Positions 10,936 to 22,230 of a stretch of DNA of 64,000 nt are shown piece by piece. Under the pieces are notes generated by a model. The model was not told the DNA's origin. It saw only the letters and a program-made list of their open reading frames with translations, and did no database searches. Within the stretch, counting starts at the first letter, position 1, and every line of letters starts with the position of its first letter. Source of the stretch: Aphanomyces cochlioides (Eukaryota > Oomycota > Saprolegniomycetes > Saprolegniales > Verrucalvaceae); the NCBI GenBank assembly GCA_019828595.1, contig JAHQRK010000004.1, positions 62,001-126,000 on the forward strand. Direction: 5' to 3'. A program made the translations under genes and the position numbers.

Positions 10936-11443
10936 ATGTCAACCGTTGGGGACTCTGGAGGTGAAGATGTCCTCTTGGTGGACGCCATTTTGGACAAGAT
11001 CAACAACAACCTCTGCGTGATACCAAGCAAGTCTTCTCGACTGGTTTCAGCTACGGCGCTGGCATGAGCTATGCTCTTGCTTGCGCTCGCCCTGACAAGT
11101 TCCGCGCCATCGCTTTGTACGCTGGTGCTCAGCTGAGTGGCTGCGACGGCGGCTCCAAGCCCATTGCCTTCTGGTCGACTCACGCGTCCACGACAGCGTC
11201 CTTCCTATCTCCATGGGCCGTGCTCTCTGCGACCACTTCTTGCAAGTGAATGGCTGTCAATCCAAGACTGCTCGTGAACCAGCCAACGGCCAACCCCACA
11301 CCAAGACTGTCTACACGTGCAAGGTTGGCTACCCCGTTCAATTCTACGCCCACACCGGTGACCACGTCGCTGACCCCAAAGACCTTGGTCAATCCACGAG
11401 CTGGGCTCCTGCTGAAGTCTGGTCCTTCTTCTCTCAATTCTAG
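10936..11443 (+). pseudogene. Feruloyl esterase relic, middle to C-terminus
   Basis: Family blocks appear in order but in three frames: [17 protein letters not shown], then [19 protein letters not shown] and [13 protein letters not shown], then [15 protein letters not shown] through WSFFSQF and a stop. Frameshifts lie near 11020-11060 and 11190-11200. The catalytic elbow is disrupted. Signal peptide, CBM1 and linker are absent. It is closest to the relic at 7039. Confidence 0.88.
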
Positions 11444-11871
11444 GAGAATGGTTATCACAAGCAGTATGTCCGTATTTTGTTTAACAATATATCGTAACAG
11501 CAACAATTGTGAATTCTTTAATGAGTCAATGACGAGCTCGATTTCTAAAATGAAGTAACAACCCAACTAATGTTAGTTCCAAAGATGATGAACAATTCTC
11601 AAGAGTGCTTTGAGACCTCGTTTGATGCTTTTCCTTCCCTGTGGTCAAGGTTTACCGCTAATACAGCTTGTTGCCCTCAGTATGAACCATTGTTGCAGTC
11701 CTCGTAGAACTTCATTGTGGGAAAAAATCAAAGTGGTTCATTTCAGTTTAAGGGGTGGGAGAATACAGAACCTCATCCAATTTATATGATAAGCCTAATG
11801 TGGTTGAAGATGTCCAGGGTCATCCTGGTACCAAAATTTGAGCCCCCAATTTGCCACAGCCCCCAAGTTGC
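11444..11871. other. Intergenic, palindrome spacer end
   Basis: No gene seen. Near the junction with the right arm, the unit TTGGGGGCTGTGGCAA occurs as two to three tandem copies (11838-11885). Confidence 0.5.
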
Positions 11872-13650
11872 CACAGCCCCCAAAACGACGAGTGTGCAGT
11901 CACTGCAAATTGCGACTAATGTTGCGGCCAATGGCAGCCAGTGATACGATGAAGATTGCAAAAGAACGTGATGGACGCAGTCGTTCGTGAAAACGAAAGA
12001 AATGGGGGGAAATCTGTTCTCAACTGTGAAACGAAAGAGAACACAGACTGCCACGAGGAACTCTAACTTCCACGTTCAAAGGACTGTCGTAATTATTATA
12101 AACTATAGTACATGGAAATTGCTGAGGAAAATGGCGCGTACCCAATGCTTCACTCTTGTCGAGCTCTATAATACGCCAACAACGACCGGCGGCTTTACAC
12201 TTTGATTTCTTGGTGTAGTTTATTAGTTCTTGGGTGCTGATAGCAAGTGGATTGCGAGCTATCTCGTCGAGGTTCTCTCCGTGATAGGTACTTCAAGAAC
12301 GACTTTGCTATCTTCCAAAGAACTGCCGTGGCTTTGGCAATCCACATTCGACACTGAATATAAAGCTGAACTTGACCCACCAGTGCAAAGTTCCTGCTAG
12401 AATTTATACTTTATAAACCGTACAAAATAATATAGAAAAGTTCAATTTCATCCCAGATTAGACTCCTTATATGTATATAATGTATAAAATAATACTTACC
12501 CATTGATAACGAAACAGTTTACAGCGACCGATCATATAAATCCAAATGATGCAATGGAGACTCCATGCAAACTGTGTGGAATGTCTCTTCTCAAGCGCAC
12601 TATGGGGTCACATCCATACAGACCATTCAATCTGATCGGGCAAACCTGTGAATTGCCAGCAATATAAAGCGCTTTAACCGCCAAGAAAATGCACGCTAAA
12701 TACGCTGGAGCTAGGGGTGCATATCAACTTCTAATGAGTCGAATGAAATTCCCTCTCGCAACCCGGAGTAAGATAAACACGAGCGACCCTGCTTGATTGC
12801 CACTTCATGTATGCTGAGCATTATACTCTTCCATGATATCAATACAGGGTTTATCCAAATAGTCCAAAGTTTCTTTAGCTTCCACTACAATGTTGAATTT
12901 TCTAGCGTTCCTTATATGTCCAAAGGAATCGTCACAAAGCTTCAAGTCGTTTGTGCTCTCTCGGTCCAAAGCAAACGCAAAGAAGCTAGTAGAACAACTA
13001 GCCATACTAGATTTGTGGCTATACAATGATTTGTATGGTAGGGACAACAGCTAAATTTATTACATACAGAGAGAGTATTGTCAATTTCAGTCTAATTTGT
13101 ATTTTTGACCAAAAATCAAATGCATTTCCAAATCGATTTGACCATTCTGAGCCAAGTTCAACCGAATATTGGCCAAATTAATTGTATGTGAGTTAGGGTG
13201 TGTTTGGGTGTGTTTTGCGTGAATTAGTTAAATACTCGATTCTGATTGGCTGCGAGATTTGGAAATCGATTAAAAAAATCGATACATTTCCAGCCCATCT
13301 CACTATTGAAGACCGCTTACGCTTTGGCGCAGTCTCCTGAGGACTAACAAATACAGAGTGATTTTATATGTACCATGATATTGTGTGAACTACTCAAATT
13401 TTCCTCCGGCGATTGGTTGAATCAATCGCCGAATCGCCAGACCTCTGAAATATAATGCAAATATCAATTTTAGAAGGTTATTTTGACTTTTTGTAGAAGT
13501 CGTGATCGGGACGGGACACGAAATCGATGAAGCATTGACGCTGCGCTGGCGAGGCCAGTGACCTCTCCGCTCAACGTGAACAACGCTGAGTAATGTGGAA
13601 TGCTCTACGAGATGACGTCGCCCTGCGAAGTCATTCAGTGTCATAGAGAT
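11872..13650 (-). repeat. Right arm of the large inverted repeat (1,779 bp)
   Basis: Exact inverted counterpart of 5151-6929 (coordinates sum to 18801, no indel seen). Similarity stops abruptly at both edges: inner flanks differ after GGGGCTGTG, outer flanks after AGAGAT. Confidence 0.95.
12805..13047 (-). CDS. Unrecognised 80-aa ORF in the palindrome arm (right copy)
   Basis: Identical to the ORF at 5754-5996 on the other arm. No function can be assigned. Confidence 0.2.
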   Translation of the reverse strand: MSLPYKSLYSHKSSMASCSTSFFAFALDRESTNDLKLCDDSFGHIRNARKFNIVVEAKETLDYLDKPCIDIMEEYNAQHT

Positions 13651-13750
13651 ATTAACTGAATGAACGATTGATCTTTCGATAAAACTGAAAGATTACAACT
13701 AGTTATCTCATCAAACATGAAAAATTCAAGTTTCATTGCCAGAAGTAATT

Positions 13751-14904
13751 ATACGCGCACTAGACTAATAGTCAATGGTACCGCCGTTCTTCAACAATAC
13801 GTTGGCCAGGCGAGTTGGCATACTTTCCACAAGCTTCGCCAAGTACTCCACGGTGATTTGCGTCCATGACAATGCAATTTGTCTCTTCAAATCAGAGACA
13901 TTGTCAAACTGGCGCCCGCCTGCGTAAACCAGGCGTACCAATTGGCCCCAAACGTTCTCAATGATGTTCAAATCGGGGCTCTTACTTGGCCAGTCTAGTA
14001 GCAATAACCCAGACTCATCAATAAACTCACCCGTGAACTTGGACACATGAATTGACGCGTTGTCTTGTTGGAACACAACGTCTTTTCCACCATTGAGCCG
14101 CTTGATTTCACCGATAAATGGCATGAGATGTTTCTCGAGAGTGTCGCAATACTTCCTTGAGTCTTGCTTGCCTTCAAGGAATACGAGGGACGTCTTTCCG
14201 TGGCGATTGACTGCAACCCACACCATAACACTTCCACCTCCGCATACACGCTTGGAGAAGGTTTCTTCATCACGTCGTAAGTCACGCCAGTAGCAGCGAA
14301 ATCCATCAGGACCATCCAGGTTGAACTTCTTTTCATCTGAGAAGATGATGTTATCCCACAACTGGACTTTTGACAAGAACTTAGCGGCAAATTTCTTCCG
14401 CTTGATTTTGTGCTGCTTGGTCAGTGCCGGCGCAGGCTTTTTCTTGGCGTACTTGACAAATTTGGACGACTTCAACATGTTCAACACAGTGCGTCCTGAG
14501 ACCTTTCGAGAGAGGGTTTTCGCGCTCTTTTCTGCCGAGTAGTTGTGGACCAGCGCGTTGCGGAAAATTCGTCGGATGTCCCTTTTCAGAAGTCGTCTTC
14601 CTTCAGCTTCTTTTCTTGGTCTTGTAAGTGTCAGGTGACTTCAAAAAGGCTCGTATGGTTGAGTCGGAGCGTTGGAGACGTCTAGCAATCTCCCGCATAG
14701 AAATATTCTCTTCTTTCCATGCTAGGATCTTGCCTATCTCCAGTTGCGTCAATTCAGGTCCTCGTGGCATGACAAAATCGAATTTTGATGCCAGATGCGC
14801 GCCATTTCGTGTCTTTTGTATGGCTATAAATAGCTCGTAGTTTAAAATCCATTTTAAATGTAGTTTGGGTACTTTAAAAAATTTAAAAAGTCCCTGCGCG
14901 TATA
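13751..14904 (-). mobile_element. Tc1/mariner element
   Basis: The short inverted ends AATTATACGCGCA at 13747-13759 and its reverse complement at 14895-14907 enclose a Tc1 transposase on the - strand. Another TGCGCGTATA at about 15091 makes the outer boundary on that side uncertain. Confidence 0.6.
13765..14770 (-). pseudogene. Tc1-like DD34E transposase, one frameshift
   Basis: The start at 14770 gives MPRGPELTQLEIGKI and a helix-turn-helix (MREIARRLQRSDSTIRAF). A single frameshift near 14600 leads into the 240-codon frame ending at 13765. That frame keeps all three catalytic residues: Asp in FSDEKKFNLDG, Asp in QQDNASIHVSK and Glu in PDLNIIENVWG, with 34 residues between the last two (DD34E). 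Apart from the frameshift it is complete. It is related to the broken copy at 9602. Confidence 0.85.
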
Positions 14905-15120
14905 ATTATTTCTCACAGGTCACCGCCCCCCGTTTTCGATACCCTCCCATATCTATGTGAAAATGGATGACTTATTGCGGTGTGTGACAGAGAGCACTGT
15001 CCGAAGGCCCAATTTTCGCCGTAAAACTTGAAAAATTACAAAACACATATTTTTATTCCGAGAAATCTGATGTTATCTTGCAAAATTTATGTGCGCGTAT
15101 AGAAACTTCGTGGACTGTAA

Positions 15121-15651
15121 CGCCCGGTCCAGCGACGACCTAACCCCATAAAATTAGTATTAATTGGATAAAATAGTTTTGATGAATTGTTGTGTAAATT
15201 CACTTTATCTGACCAATCATACTGTCAAATTACTAAGAAGCTCTACAAATAGAGCCCCACGAACGGAACTTGGGCAGTTCTTGCACGTTTATAATGGCTG
15301 AGCTTCATACCACGTGGACGACGTCAGACATCCGCCCAGAAAATTGCGCTCACCGAAGCGAAGCGGAGGTTGAGTAGAAAATTTTCTGTAGGCGGATGAC
15401 TCGGAGGAGGAAGCCCCCAACGTGCACCAAAAAGGGACTTCTTTATATTTACTCTCATCGGGAAAGGCGGCAGGTAGGCCGTAAGGCCGTGCCGCCACCC
15501 TGATGAGGCCTGTTTGAGTTCTTGGCCTGGTCGTCTTGACTATTATTGGTCAAATAGTTGCCACATACGCGTCATGATTGGTATATTATTTTATCCAATG
15601 AATTTGACTATATTTTATTTTATAGGGCTAGGTCGTCGCTGGATCGGGCGA
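15121..15651. mobile_element. Miniature inverted-repeat element (~530 bp)
   Basis: The ends are inverted over about 34 bp with three differences: left begins CGCCCGGTCCAGCGACGACC, right ends GGTCGTCGCTGGATCGGGCG. TAA occurs at or near both outer flanks. A further inner hairpin (CATCCGCC... near 15330 against GGCGGATG near 15395) is present. No coding capacity is evident. Confidence 0.75.
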
Positions 15652-15994
15652 TTAATGGGTCTAATCAGCAAAACTCAATCCTGCAATTGGAATGAGTTTA
15701 TATGGCTAGCCTCCAAGTCGATAAGAAAGCAGCTTATAAGAGCACCAACGACAATTCCAAATGCTCAGCTTCACTAGCTCAAAAGTGAGATGCATGGAGT
15801 TTATTGGTGAAAATTACACTAGAGTCTGTCCACTGTTGAGATGTTGGATGCCCAGACAATTCTTTTGAAGGAAAATCATACGACGATTCGATCTGATATC
15901 TGCTTGGAGCATGATGACGAGCAGTTGGTGATGCCCAAAGGTCTGGAGTTGGCTATTCTTCATTTGGCTCGGCCAAGCACAAGCTACAATTGTG
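15652..15994. other. Intergenic, 5' region of the esterase pseudogene
   Basis: No gene seen; includes the initiator-like leader at 15959-15980. Confidence 0.5.
15959..15980 (+). promoter_or_regulatory. Initiator-like leader shared with 7658
   Basis: TTCATTTGGCTCGGCCAAGC sits 15-35 bases before the old start codon. The block GGCCAAGCACAAG recurs upstream of 18376. Confidence 0.35.
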
Positions 15995-17048
15995 ATGTAG
16001 TTCGCCATTGCCTCAGCTCTTGTCGCCGTCGCCTCCGTGATCGAACTCGCCAACGCTCAAAGTGCTGGTGCCTGGGCTCAATGCGGTGGCCAAGGCTTCA
16101 CCGGACCCACGACTTGTGTCCAAGGCTACACCTGCAAGTTTTCGAACGAATGGTACTCACAATGCGTTCCAGGTAACAAGTGCACCCTCTCCTTCCCAAC
16201 CACCGAGCTCTCCGTCGTCAGTACCCACCGCCAAGCCATCTACCCCCAGCTCGGCTCCTCCCAGCCCTCCTTCCACCGGTGGAAAGAAGTCTGCTGGCTG
16301 TGGCAAACCTGCTGGGATCGCCTCGGGCACTTAGTCAATCAACGTGAACGGCAAAAACCGCCAATACATCCTGCGTGTCCCTCAGAACTACAACCCCAAC
16401 ACTGGCTACAAGTTCATCTTTGCCCTCCACTGGCTCAGCGGCACCATGAACGATGCTGCGTCCATTGAAGGTGGCTTCTACGGCCTCCAAGCCCTAGCCA
16501 AGGAATCGGCCATTTTCGTCGCCCCTGATGGTCTCAACCGTGGTTGGGGCAACGCCAGCGGTGAAGATGTCAAGTTGATGGATGCCATCATGGACAAGAT
16601 CGAATCCAACCTCTGCGTTGACACGACCCAACGCTATGCGACTGGTTTCAGCTACGGTGCTGGCATGAGCTATGCTCTTGCCTGCGCTCGCGCTGACAAG
16701 TTCCGTGGCGTTGCTTTGTACGCCGGAGCTCAATTTAGTGGCTGCGACGGCGGCTCCAAGCCAATTGCCTTCTGGTCAACCCATGGGCATCTATGACAGT
16801 GTCCTTCCTATCGCCTCTGGCCGTGCTCTTGTGACCACTTCTTGTAAGTGAACGGTTGCCAAGCTAAGAACGCCCCTGAACCAGGCTACAACCAAGTCCA
16901 CACCAAGACTGTGTACACTTGCAAGGCTGGCTACCCTGTGTGGTACTACGGCCACAACGGTGGCCACGTCGCTGACCCCAAGGATCCTGGTCAATCGTTC
17001 AGCTGGGCTCCTGCTGAAGTCTGGTCGTTCATCTCTCAATTCTCGTAA
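15995..17048 (+). pseudogene. CBM1-feruloyl esterase, multiply broken
   Basis: Full-length homologue of the genes at 7694 and 18376 with at least six lesions: codon 2 is TAG (15998-16000); a frameshift in the linker near 16178; TAG at 16332-16334 (ASGT* where the intact gene has Tyr); an extra base near 16788; a lost base near 16830; and TAA at 16845-16847 (CAA to TAA). Signal peptide, CBM1 ([15 protein letters not shown]), [13 protein letters not shown] and GGHVAD are still readable. The high residual identity suggests recent inactivation. Confidence 0.93.
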
Positions 17049-17639
17049 ACTCAGCGTGCCTTGCAATGTCTGGAGCTCATGAGTTAACTAGACGCTTCAT
17101 CGTTTTTGTTTAAAGCTCTGTCAATACAAAATGGGCTTTAACGTGGATTAGCACCACAGGTGACAAATTGCCCTACTACTTTCGGGTAGCGTTGGAGACC
17201 TGATGGTGATTGGCGCACTCCACCCGCTTTGCAATTAACCACATGCATTTCAATGGCCGTCTGGGCTGTCTGTAAGAACACCGTATAGCCTTCTCTGAAT
17301 CGTAATTGAGCCCCCCTTGGCCCCAAGTTACAGGCTGAACCAGTCGAGCCGTTGTGCGCAAAATTCTGATGATGCTGCGGCTAGAGGCAGGCCAAATTGA
17401 AGGGGGGGTATAACTACCTTTCGGCTCAACGAAATACTGTCTACTGTACTAGTAGTCCATAAAGATGCCAGAGAACTAATTATCTGTAGCCCCAATCACC
17501 TACAACCACTGACACGACATAAGCTGCTATTTATCCAGAAGGGTTTAGTGTTCACAGGTCCACAAGCCCCACAAAACACAAACTGGCTGCACAATTCGCA
17601 TCTTTCATTTTCCATCACGAATGAAATTGTCGTTTGTCG
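17049..17639. other. Intergenic, nothing recognised
   Basis: Short ORFs only, no family resemblance. Confidence 0.5.
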
Positions 17640-17967
17640 TCACGCCCGCTTTGATATGTTTTTCTTCTGAGTTTGATAACACTGTCTGGTTCATGCCACC
17701 GCTGTCCTTTCTGACGCTTTCTCCGATCCTCAGCCTCTTATATACTTCAGCTAAATCACGAAAACCGTGCTGTTCTAACCACCATTGTGTTGTCGACTGC
17801 TCTTCCCCCAAAGCCAAGCATTCGGAGCTGTCCAGGGTCAATGTGGAGGGGGTTACTTCATTGGGCTAGACGGCTCATATTGCCGCAACGGCCTGGGAGT
17901 ATGGCCACGACTTCTAACCCGCCTATTCACAGCCGCGAAACCGCTTGTCCTGCCTCTCAATGATTAA
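17640..17967 (+). pseudogene. Relic of a GH10-type gene 5' end with degraded CBM1
   Basis: Nucleotide similarity to 20204-20420 covers the promoter (ACCGCTGTCCTTTCTGACGC against ACGCTGTCCTTTGTGACGC), the signal-peptide coding stretch and the start of CBM1 (CAGGGTCAATGTGGAGGG). Translation gives a recognisable but damaged VQGQCGGGYFIG. No start codon aligns, and no catalytic domain follows. Confidence 0.6.
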
Positions 17968-18375
17968 AATTGGAACCGCAGTTTGCCCGTCATGACACCA
18001 ACAAAAAAGTACATTCCAACTAAAACCTCTAAAATTTTATATCGCTTCATCACTGAAATGGCAAAATGTCGAGTTTTACCGCTTCCAAGAGGCCACCATC
18101 GCAATTCAAAAGCTCTTGAAAAGACAAAACAACTACTCCACTGAGCTCCCTTCCTTGTCCTCTGTATCCTCCTGACGTTGTCGAGTGCGCTATCTGCCTT
18201 GGCGAGTGCAACTTTAAACCGACAGCGCAAAGATATTCGGTCGTTCCTTGTCCAGACTATACATTTGTAACACATCGTGGAAAACAGGAGGACGTATCCA
18301 CTCAGCTGGGGAAGACCAAGCAGCGTGTATTGTACTATTCTGGAATTTGCACGGCCAAGCACAAGTTGTACTACA
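17968..18375. other. Intergenic, 5' region of the next gene
   Basis: No gene seen. The last 45 bases share the GGCCAAGCACAAG leader with the pseudogene at 15995. Confidence 0.5.
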
Positions 18376-19458
18376 ATGAAGATTGCCATTGCTTCTGCTC
18401 TTATCGCCGCCGCCTCCGTGGTTGAGTTCGCCAACGCTCAAACTGCCGGTGCTTGGGCCCAATGCGGTGGTCAAGGCTTCACTGGACCAACGACGTGCGT
18501 CCAAGGCTACACCTGCAGCGCTCAAAACGCCTGGTACTCGCAATGTGTTCCAGGCAATGCTGCACCAACGCCATCTTCGTCCAAACCACCAAGCCCTCCA
18601 TCCTCCAACCCAACGAACGCGCCTACCTCCACGCCATCCACTCCCACCTCGGCTCCCTCGAGTGCTGCTCCAAGCCCTCCTTCCACTGGTGGAAAAAAGT
18701 CTGCTGGCTGTGGCAAGGCTGCTGGTATCGCCTCTGGTACTTACACGATCCAAGTGAACGGCAAGAGCCGCCAATACATCCTCCGTGTGCCTCAAAACTA
18801 CAACCCCAACAACGGCTACAAGCTCATCTTCGCCCTCCACTGGCTCAATGGTAGCATGCAAGATGCTGCTGCCATTGAAGGCGGTTACTACGGTCTCCAA
18901 GCTCTGGCCAAGGAGTCTGCCATCTTTGTCGCTCCTAATGGTCTCAACAAGGGCTGGGGCAATGCTGGCGGCGAAGACGTCCTCTTGATGGATGCTATTT
19001 TGGACAAGATCAACAACAACCTCTGCGTCGACACCACTCATGTCTTCTCGACTGGTTTCAGCTACGGCGCTGGCATGAGCTATGCTCTTGCTTGCGCTCG
19101 CGCTGACAAGTTCCGCGCCGTCGCTTTGTACGCTGGTGCTCAGCTGAGTGGCTGCGCTGGTGGTTCCAAGCCCATTGCCTTCTGGTCGGCTCACGGTGTC
19201 CACGACAGCGTCCTTCCTATTGCCTCTGGCCGTGCTCTTCGTGACCACTTCTTGCAAGTGAACGGTTGCCAAGCTAAGAACGCCCCTGAACCAGCCAACG
19301 GCCAAGCCCACACCAAGACTGTGTACACGTGCAAGGCTGGCTACCCTGTTCAATTCTACGCCCACACTGGTGGCCACGTCGCCGACCCCAAGGACGCTGG
19401 TCAATCCAAGAGCTGGGCTCCTGCTGAAGTCTGGGACTTCTTCTCTCAATTCTCTTGA
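18376..19458 (+). CDS. Secreted CBM1-feruloyl esterase (CE1-like), intact
   Basis: A 360-residue paralogue of the gene at 7694. Signal peptide 1-22 (ends ANAQ), CBM1 about 23-60 ([15 protein letters not shown]), a Ser/Thr/Pro linker to about 106, and an esterase domain from SAGCGK. The catalytic candidates are Ser229 (GFSYG), Asp277 ([10 protein letters not shown]) and His334 (TGGHVAD). The open frame extends upstream to 18277, but the ATG at 18376 is chosen because the signal peptide starts there and matches the paralogues. It would de-esterify feruloylated arabinoxylan outside the cell while anchored to cellulose by CBM1. It lies 850 bases upstream of a GH10 xylanase on the same strand. Confidence 0.92.
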   Translation: MKIAIASALIAAASVVEFANAQTAGAWAQCGGQGFTGPTTCVQGYTCSAQNAWYSQCVPGNAAPTPSSSKPPSPPSSNPTNAPTSTPSTPTSAPSSAAPSPPSTGGKKSAGCGKAAGIASGTYTIQVNGKSRQYILRVPQNYNPNNGYKLIFALHWLNGSMQDAAAIEGGYYGLQALAKESAIFVAPNGLNKGWGNAGGEDVLLMDAILDKINNNLCVDTTHVFSTGFSYGAGMSYALACARADKFRAVALYAGAQLSGCAGGSKPIAFWSAHGVHDSVLPIASGRALRDHFLQVNGCQAKNAPEPANGQAHTKTVYTCKAGYPVQFYAHTGGHVADPKDAGQSKSWAPAEVWDFFSQFS

Positions 19459-20309
19459 GCTTTATCTGACTGCGCTTGCTGTTAGCGTACATAGTTAGCA
19501 GTAACGTAGCTGGAATATTCGTTGTCTATAGCATTGTGAATACAAATGTGATTCAAAACTTCTTACCGATCCATTTAGCTAACAAAGCCAATGTTCCACT
19601 TGAATTTTCCTAGACGAGACTGCTTCCTCCATGTTTGCACCCACAAGGACTGCTGGCACGAGTCGACTGCTGGACGCGTTACGTGCCTGTCCCTTTTTAT
19701 TCGGGTGCAATCTCATCGACTGCCATGGACTATGTCGAAGTAGAGAATGGCTGCTTGTAAAGGGGGGGGGCACTAGGAGCTTGTCGAGCTCTAAAATTCA
19801 TAGTTGAAGAGCATTGTCATCCACTAGAGGCAGCTAAAACTGACGGGGGAAATAATCTTCAATTTATGGATAAACCAGAGTGTCCTGGCGATCGACGAGA
19901 CTTGAAATGTCGGACGACATCCCTCTGGAACGGAGTCAGTTGTTCGAGAGGGAGTCATACAACCACATGGATGGGACTGGCTGCGCACTAGTTGACATGC
20001 TCTCTCAAGCAGGTTACAGTTTTGTCCAACGTGATAATCTACCCGAGCGAGTCACGCAGTTTGTTGCATCTGACGGCACCCACACTGCGTTTCTTATCTA
20101 CCGAGATGCTCAGAGGCTTTCGAGTTGAAGCATTGGCATCTCATGTCGTTGGACGAGAAGAACGCATGACTCTGGCAGGAGATGCAGTGCGTCGTTGCAA
20201 CTGTCTTTGTGCAGCTTTGATTTCGGTTTGACCGTGCTCTCTCGTTCATTACAACGCTGTCCTTTGTGACGCTTTTGCCAATTGTCATTGTCGTCAACTC
20301 ATCAAGAAA
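19459..20309. other. Intergenic between esterase and GH10
   Basis: No supported gene. The last 110 bases are similar to the relic region at 17640, marking the conserved promoter of the GH10 gene (a TTCATT initiator-like site near 20244). Confidence 0.5.
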
Positions 20310-21538
20310 ATGAAGATTGCTGCTGTGGTTGCTGCCGTTGTATCGTCTGCTGCTCTCGTCCAAGGCCAAGTGGCTGTCTGGGGTCAATGCGGAGGTATTG
20401 GCTACACTGGATCGACTACCTGCGCTTCTGGCACTGTCTGCAACAAGCAGAACGACTACTACTCGCAATGTATTCCATCGGCCAACGTGCCATCCACGGC
20501 GCCAACCACCAAGCCATCCACTGCCCCAACGACCAAGCCCTCCACTGGCCCAACCACTGCACCATCAACGCTCCAACCACCAAGCCATCGACCGCACCAT
20601 CGTCGAAACCCTCCTCATCCTTTTACTTTGGTACGGCTGAAGACAACCCGACCAAGTACGGCACGATCGTCCCTGACAATTTCAACTTGTTGGTTGCTGG
20701 CAACGGCATGAAGTGGGACGCCCATGAACGCTCCAAGGGCGTGTTTGATTTCTCGGCTTCGCTCAAGCTCATCGCGTACGCCAAGCAGAACGGCATGAAA
20801 ATGCGTGGCCATTGCTTGGTCTGGCACAACCAAATGCCAAGATTCTACTGCTCCAACTTCGTCAACAACGGATGCACAGCCACGACATTGACCTCGGCTC
20901 AATTGTTGCAAGTGATTGAAACACGAATGCAAAAGACGTTTGCTGCCTTGAACGACCCGACCATCATCGCGTGGGATGTCTTGAACGAAGCTGTCGCCGA
21001 TGACGGCAGTGGCTTGAAGCACGATGTCTTCTACAACACGATCGGTCCCGACTACGTCGCCAAGATCTTTACCTTGGCTCGCAAGTACGCCCCCAAGGGA
21101 GTCAAGTTGTTCTACAGCGACTACAACTGCGAAACCTCGAGCGCCAAGTCGAACCAATGTTTCAAACTCGTGAGCGACTTGAAAGCCAAGGGTTTGGTCG
21201 ATGGCATGGGTTTCCAAATGCACTTGTCGACGCAGTATGGCGAGCAAAGCCAAATTGGTGGCCAGGCGGCTTTGTTCAAGAGGTATTCTGACATTGGCGT
21301 GACGATCCACGTGACGGAAATGGACGTTGGCACGTCCGACTTTACGTTGCAAGCGCAATGGTACGCCAAAGTGGCGACCAACTGCCAGCAAAACCCAATG
21401 TGCGAGGCGTTTGTCGTGTGGGGCGTGACCGACCGCGACTCGTGGCGTCCTGGCACGACACCCTTGTTGTTTGACTCGAACCTCACGAAGAAACCAGCGT
21501 TCAACGCCTGCTACGACGTCATCAAGAAGGGCCACTAA
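20310..21538 (+). pseudogene. CBM1-GH10 endo-xylanase, one frameshift in the linker
   Basis: The ATG at 20310 starts a signal peptide (cleavage after VQG, about residue 19) and CBM1 ([15 protein letters not shown] ... DYYSQC), then an APTTKPST repeat linker. Near 20570 the frame shifts by one missing base (GG expected before CTCC). The whole GH10 domain continues in the next frame to a normal stop at 21538. The domain keeps the acid/base Glu in WDVLNEAV and the nucleophile Glu in HVTEMDVG, plus MKWDAHE and [11 protein letters not shown]. It would cleave beta-1,4-xylan. The single lesion in a repetitive linker may be a real null allele, an assembly error or a site of frameshifting. Confidence 0.9.
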
Positions 21539-21755
21539 GTATAAATCCAAGTCAGTTGTGTGTGGCTTTTTTTCGTCAATTCTCGTGGCAGAAGAACATT
21601 CATGTCGGCGGGCAACCCTCGAGGGCTCTCGGTGCAAGGGGGCGAAGGGGGCTCGGGGGGGATGCTGCTCATTCGAACGACGTAGCGACATGGAATTTGA
21701 CCAGTTTACCGCAGATTAAACGGACGACTGAGGGGCGATATTAGACTCGTGAAGC

Positions 21756-21995
21756 TTACGGTTTCTTGGTCGTTGGCTTTAGCATCGACTTGGAAGGACT
21801 TGGATATGAACTCGGTGCGGGGGTGATTGGGAAGCAGAGTGGTCACCAGTCGTTGATAAGTGTACAAAACCGCTCCTTCCACGCAAATTGTCGGGCCAGT
21901 GAACGAGATGCCTCCACATTGACGCCAAAGCCCAACTGGGCTCTGGCCAACGCTACGGACGACGTCACAGCAATCGAAACAAGGGCATTCTTCAT
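21756..21995 (-). pseudogene. Relic of a small CBM1-only secreted protein
   Basis: The ATG at 21995 starts MKNALVSIAVTSSVALARAQ, a good signal peptide. CBM1 follows but switches frame twice (LWRQCGGISFTGPTICVEG in one frame, then a Pro/Ser/Lys tail ending PTTKKP* at 21756 in another). Tail composition and size match the intact small protein at 22967. Confidence 0.75.
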
Positions 21996-22122
21996 TAGGA
22001 AAACGTCTGGAGAACACTGGGCGTTGATGAGTTTCAAAGTGGTCAAATGCGTCAATGCATTGCAATACATCCAAGAAGCTACCTGCGTTGCTGGACGCGC
22101 TAGATACAGCAATCCTTCGCAT

Positions 22123-22230
22123 AAAAGATCCTTCGCGTGTCGTGTTGTTAAGGGGGAAGTTGGGGGGCTAGGGGGCTAAGGGGGCTAGGGGGCTAAGGGG
22201 GCTTGAGGGGGAGCCAGCCAGATCTGGTGA
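22123..22230 (+). repeat. G-rich tract of GGGGGCTA units
   Basis: From about 22150 the unit GGGGGCTA(AG) repeats several times, giving many closely spaced runs of five to six G on the + strand. Similar C-rich tracts occur at 35868-35920 and in introns at 43133 and 45055. The tract is capable of forming G-quadruplexes in principle. Confidence 0.8.

Noticed and set aside
18214..19449. 411-codon open frame antisense to the feruloyl esterase
   Set aside because: It is the mirror of a well-supported gene with strong third-position C/G bias, which removes antisense stops. The translation is low-complexity and lacks any domain.
20615..21691. 358-codon open frame antisense to GH10
   Set aside because: Same cause: biased codon use of the real xylanase leaves the complement open; other GH10 copies show similar antisense frames.
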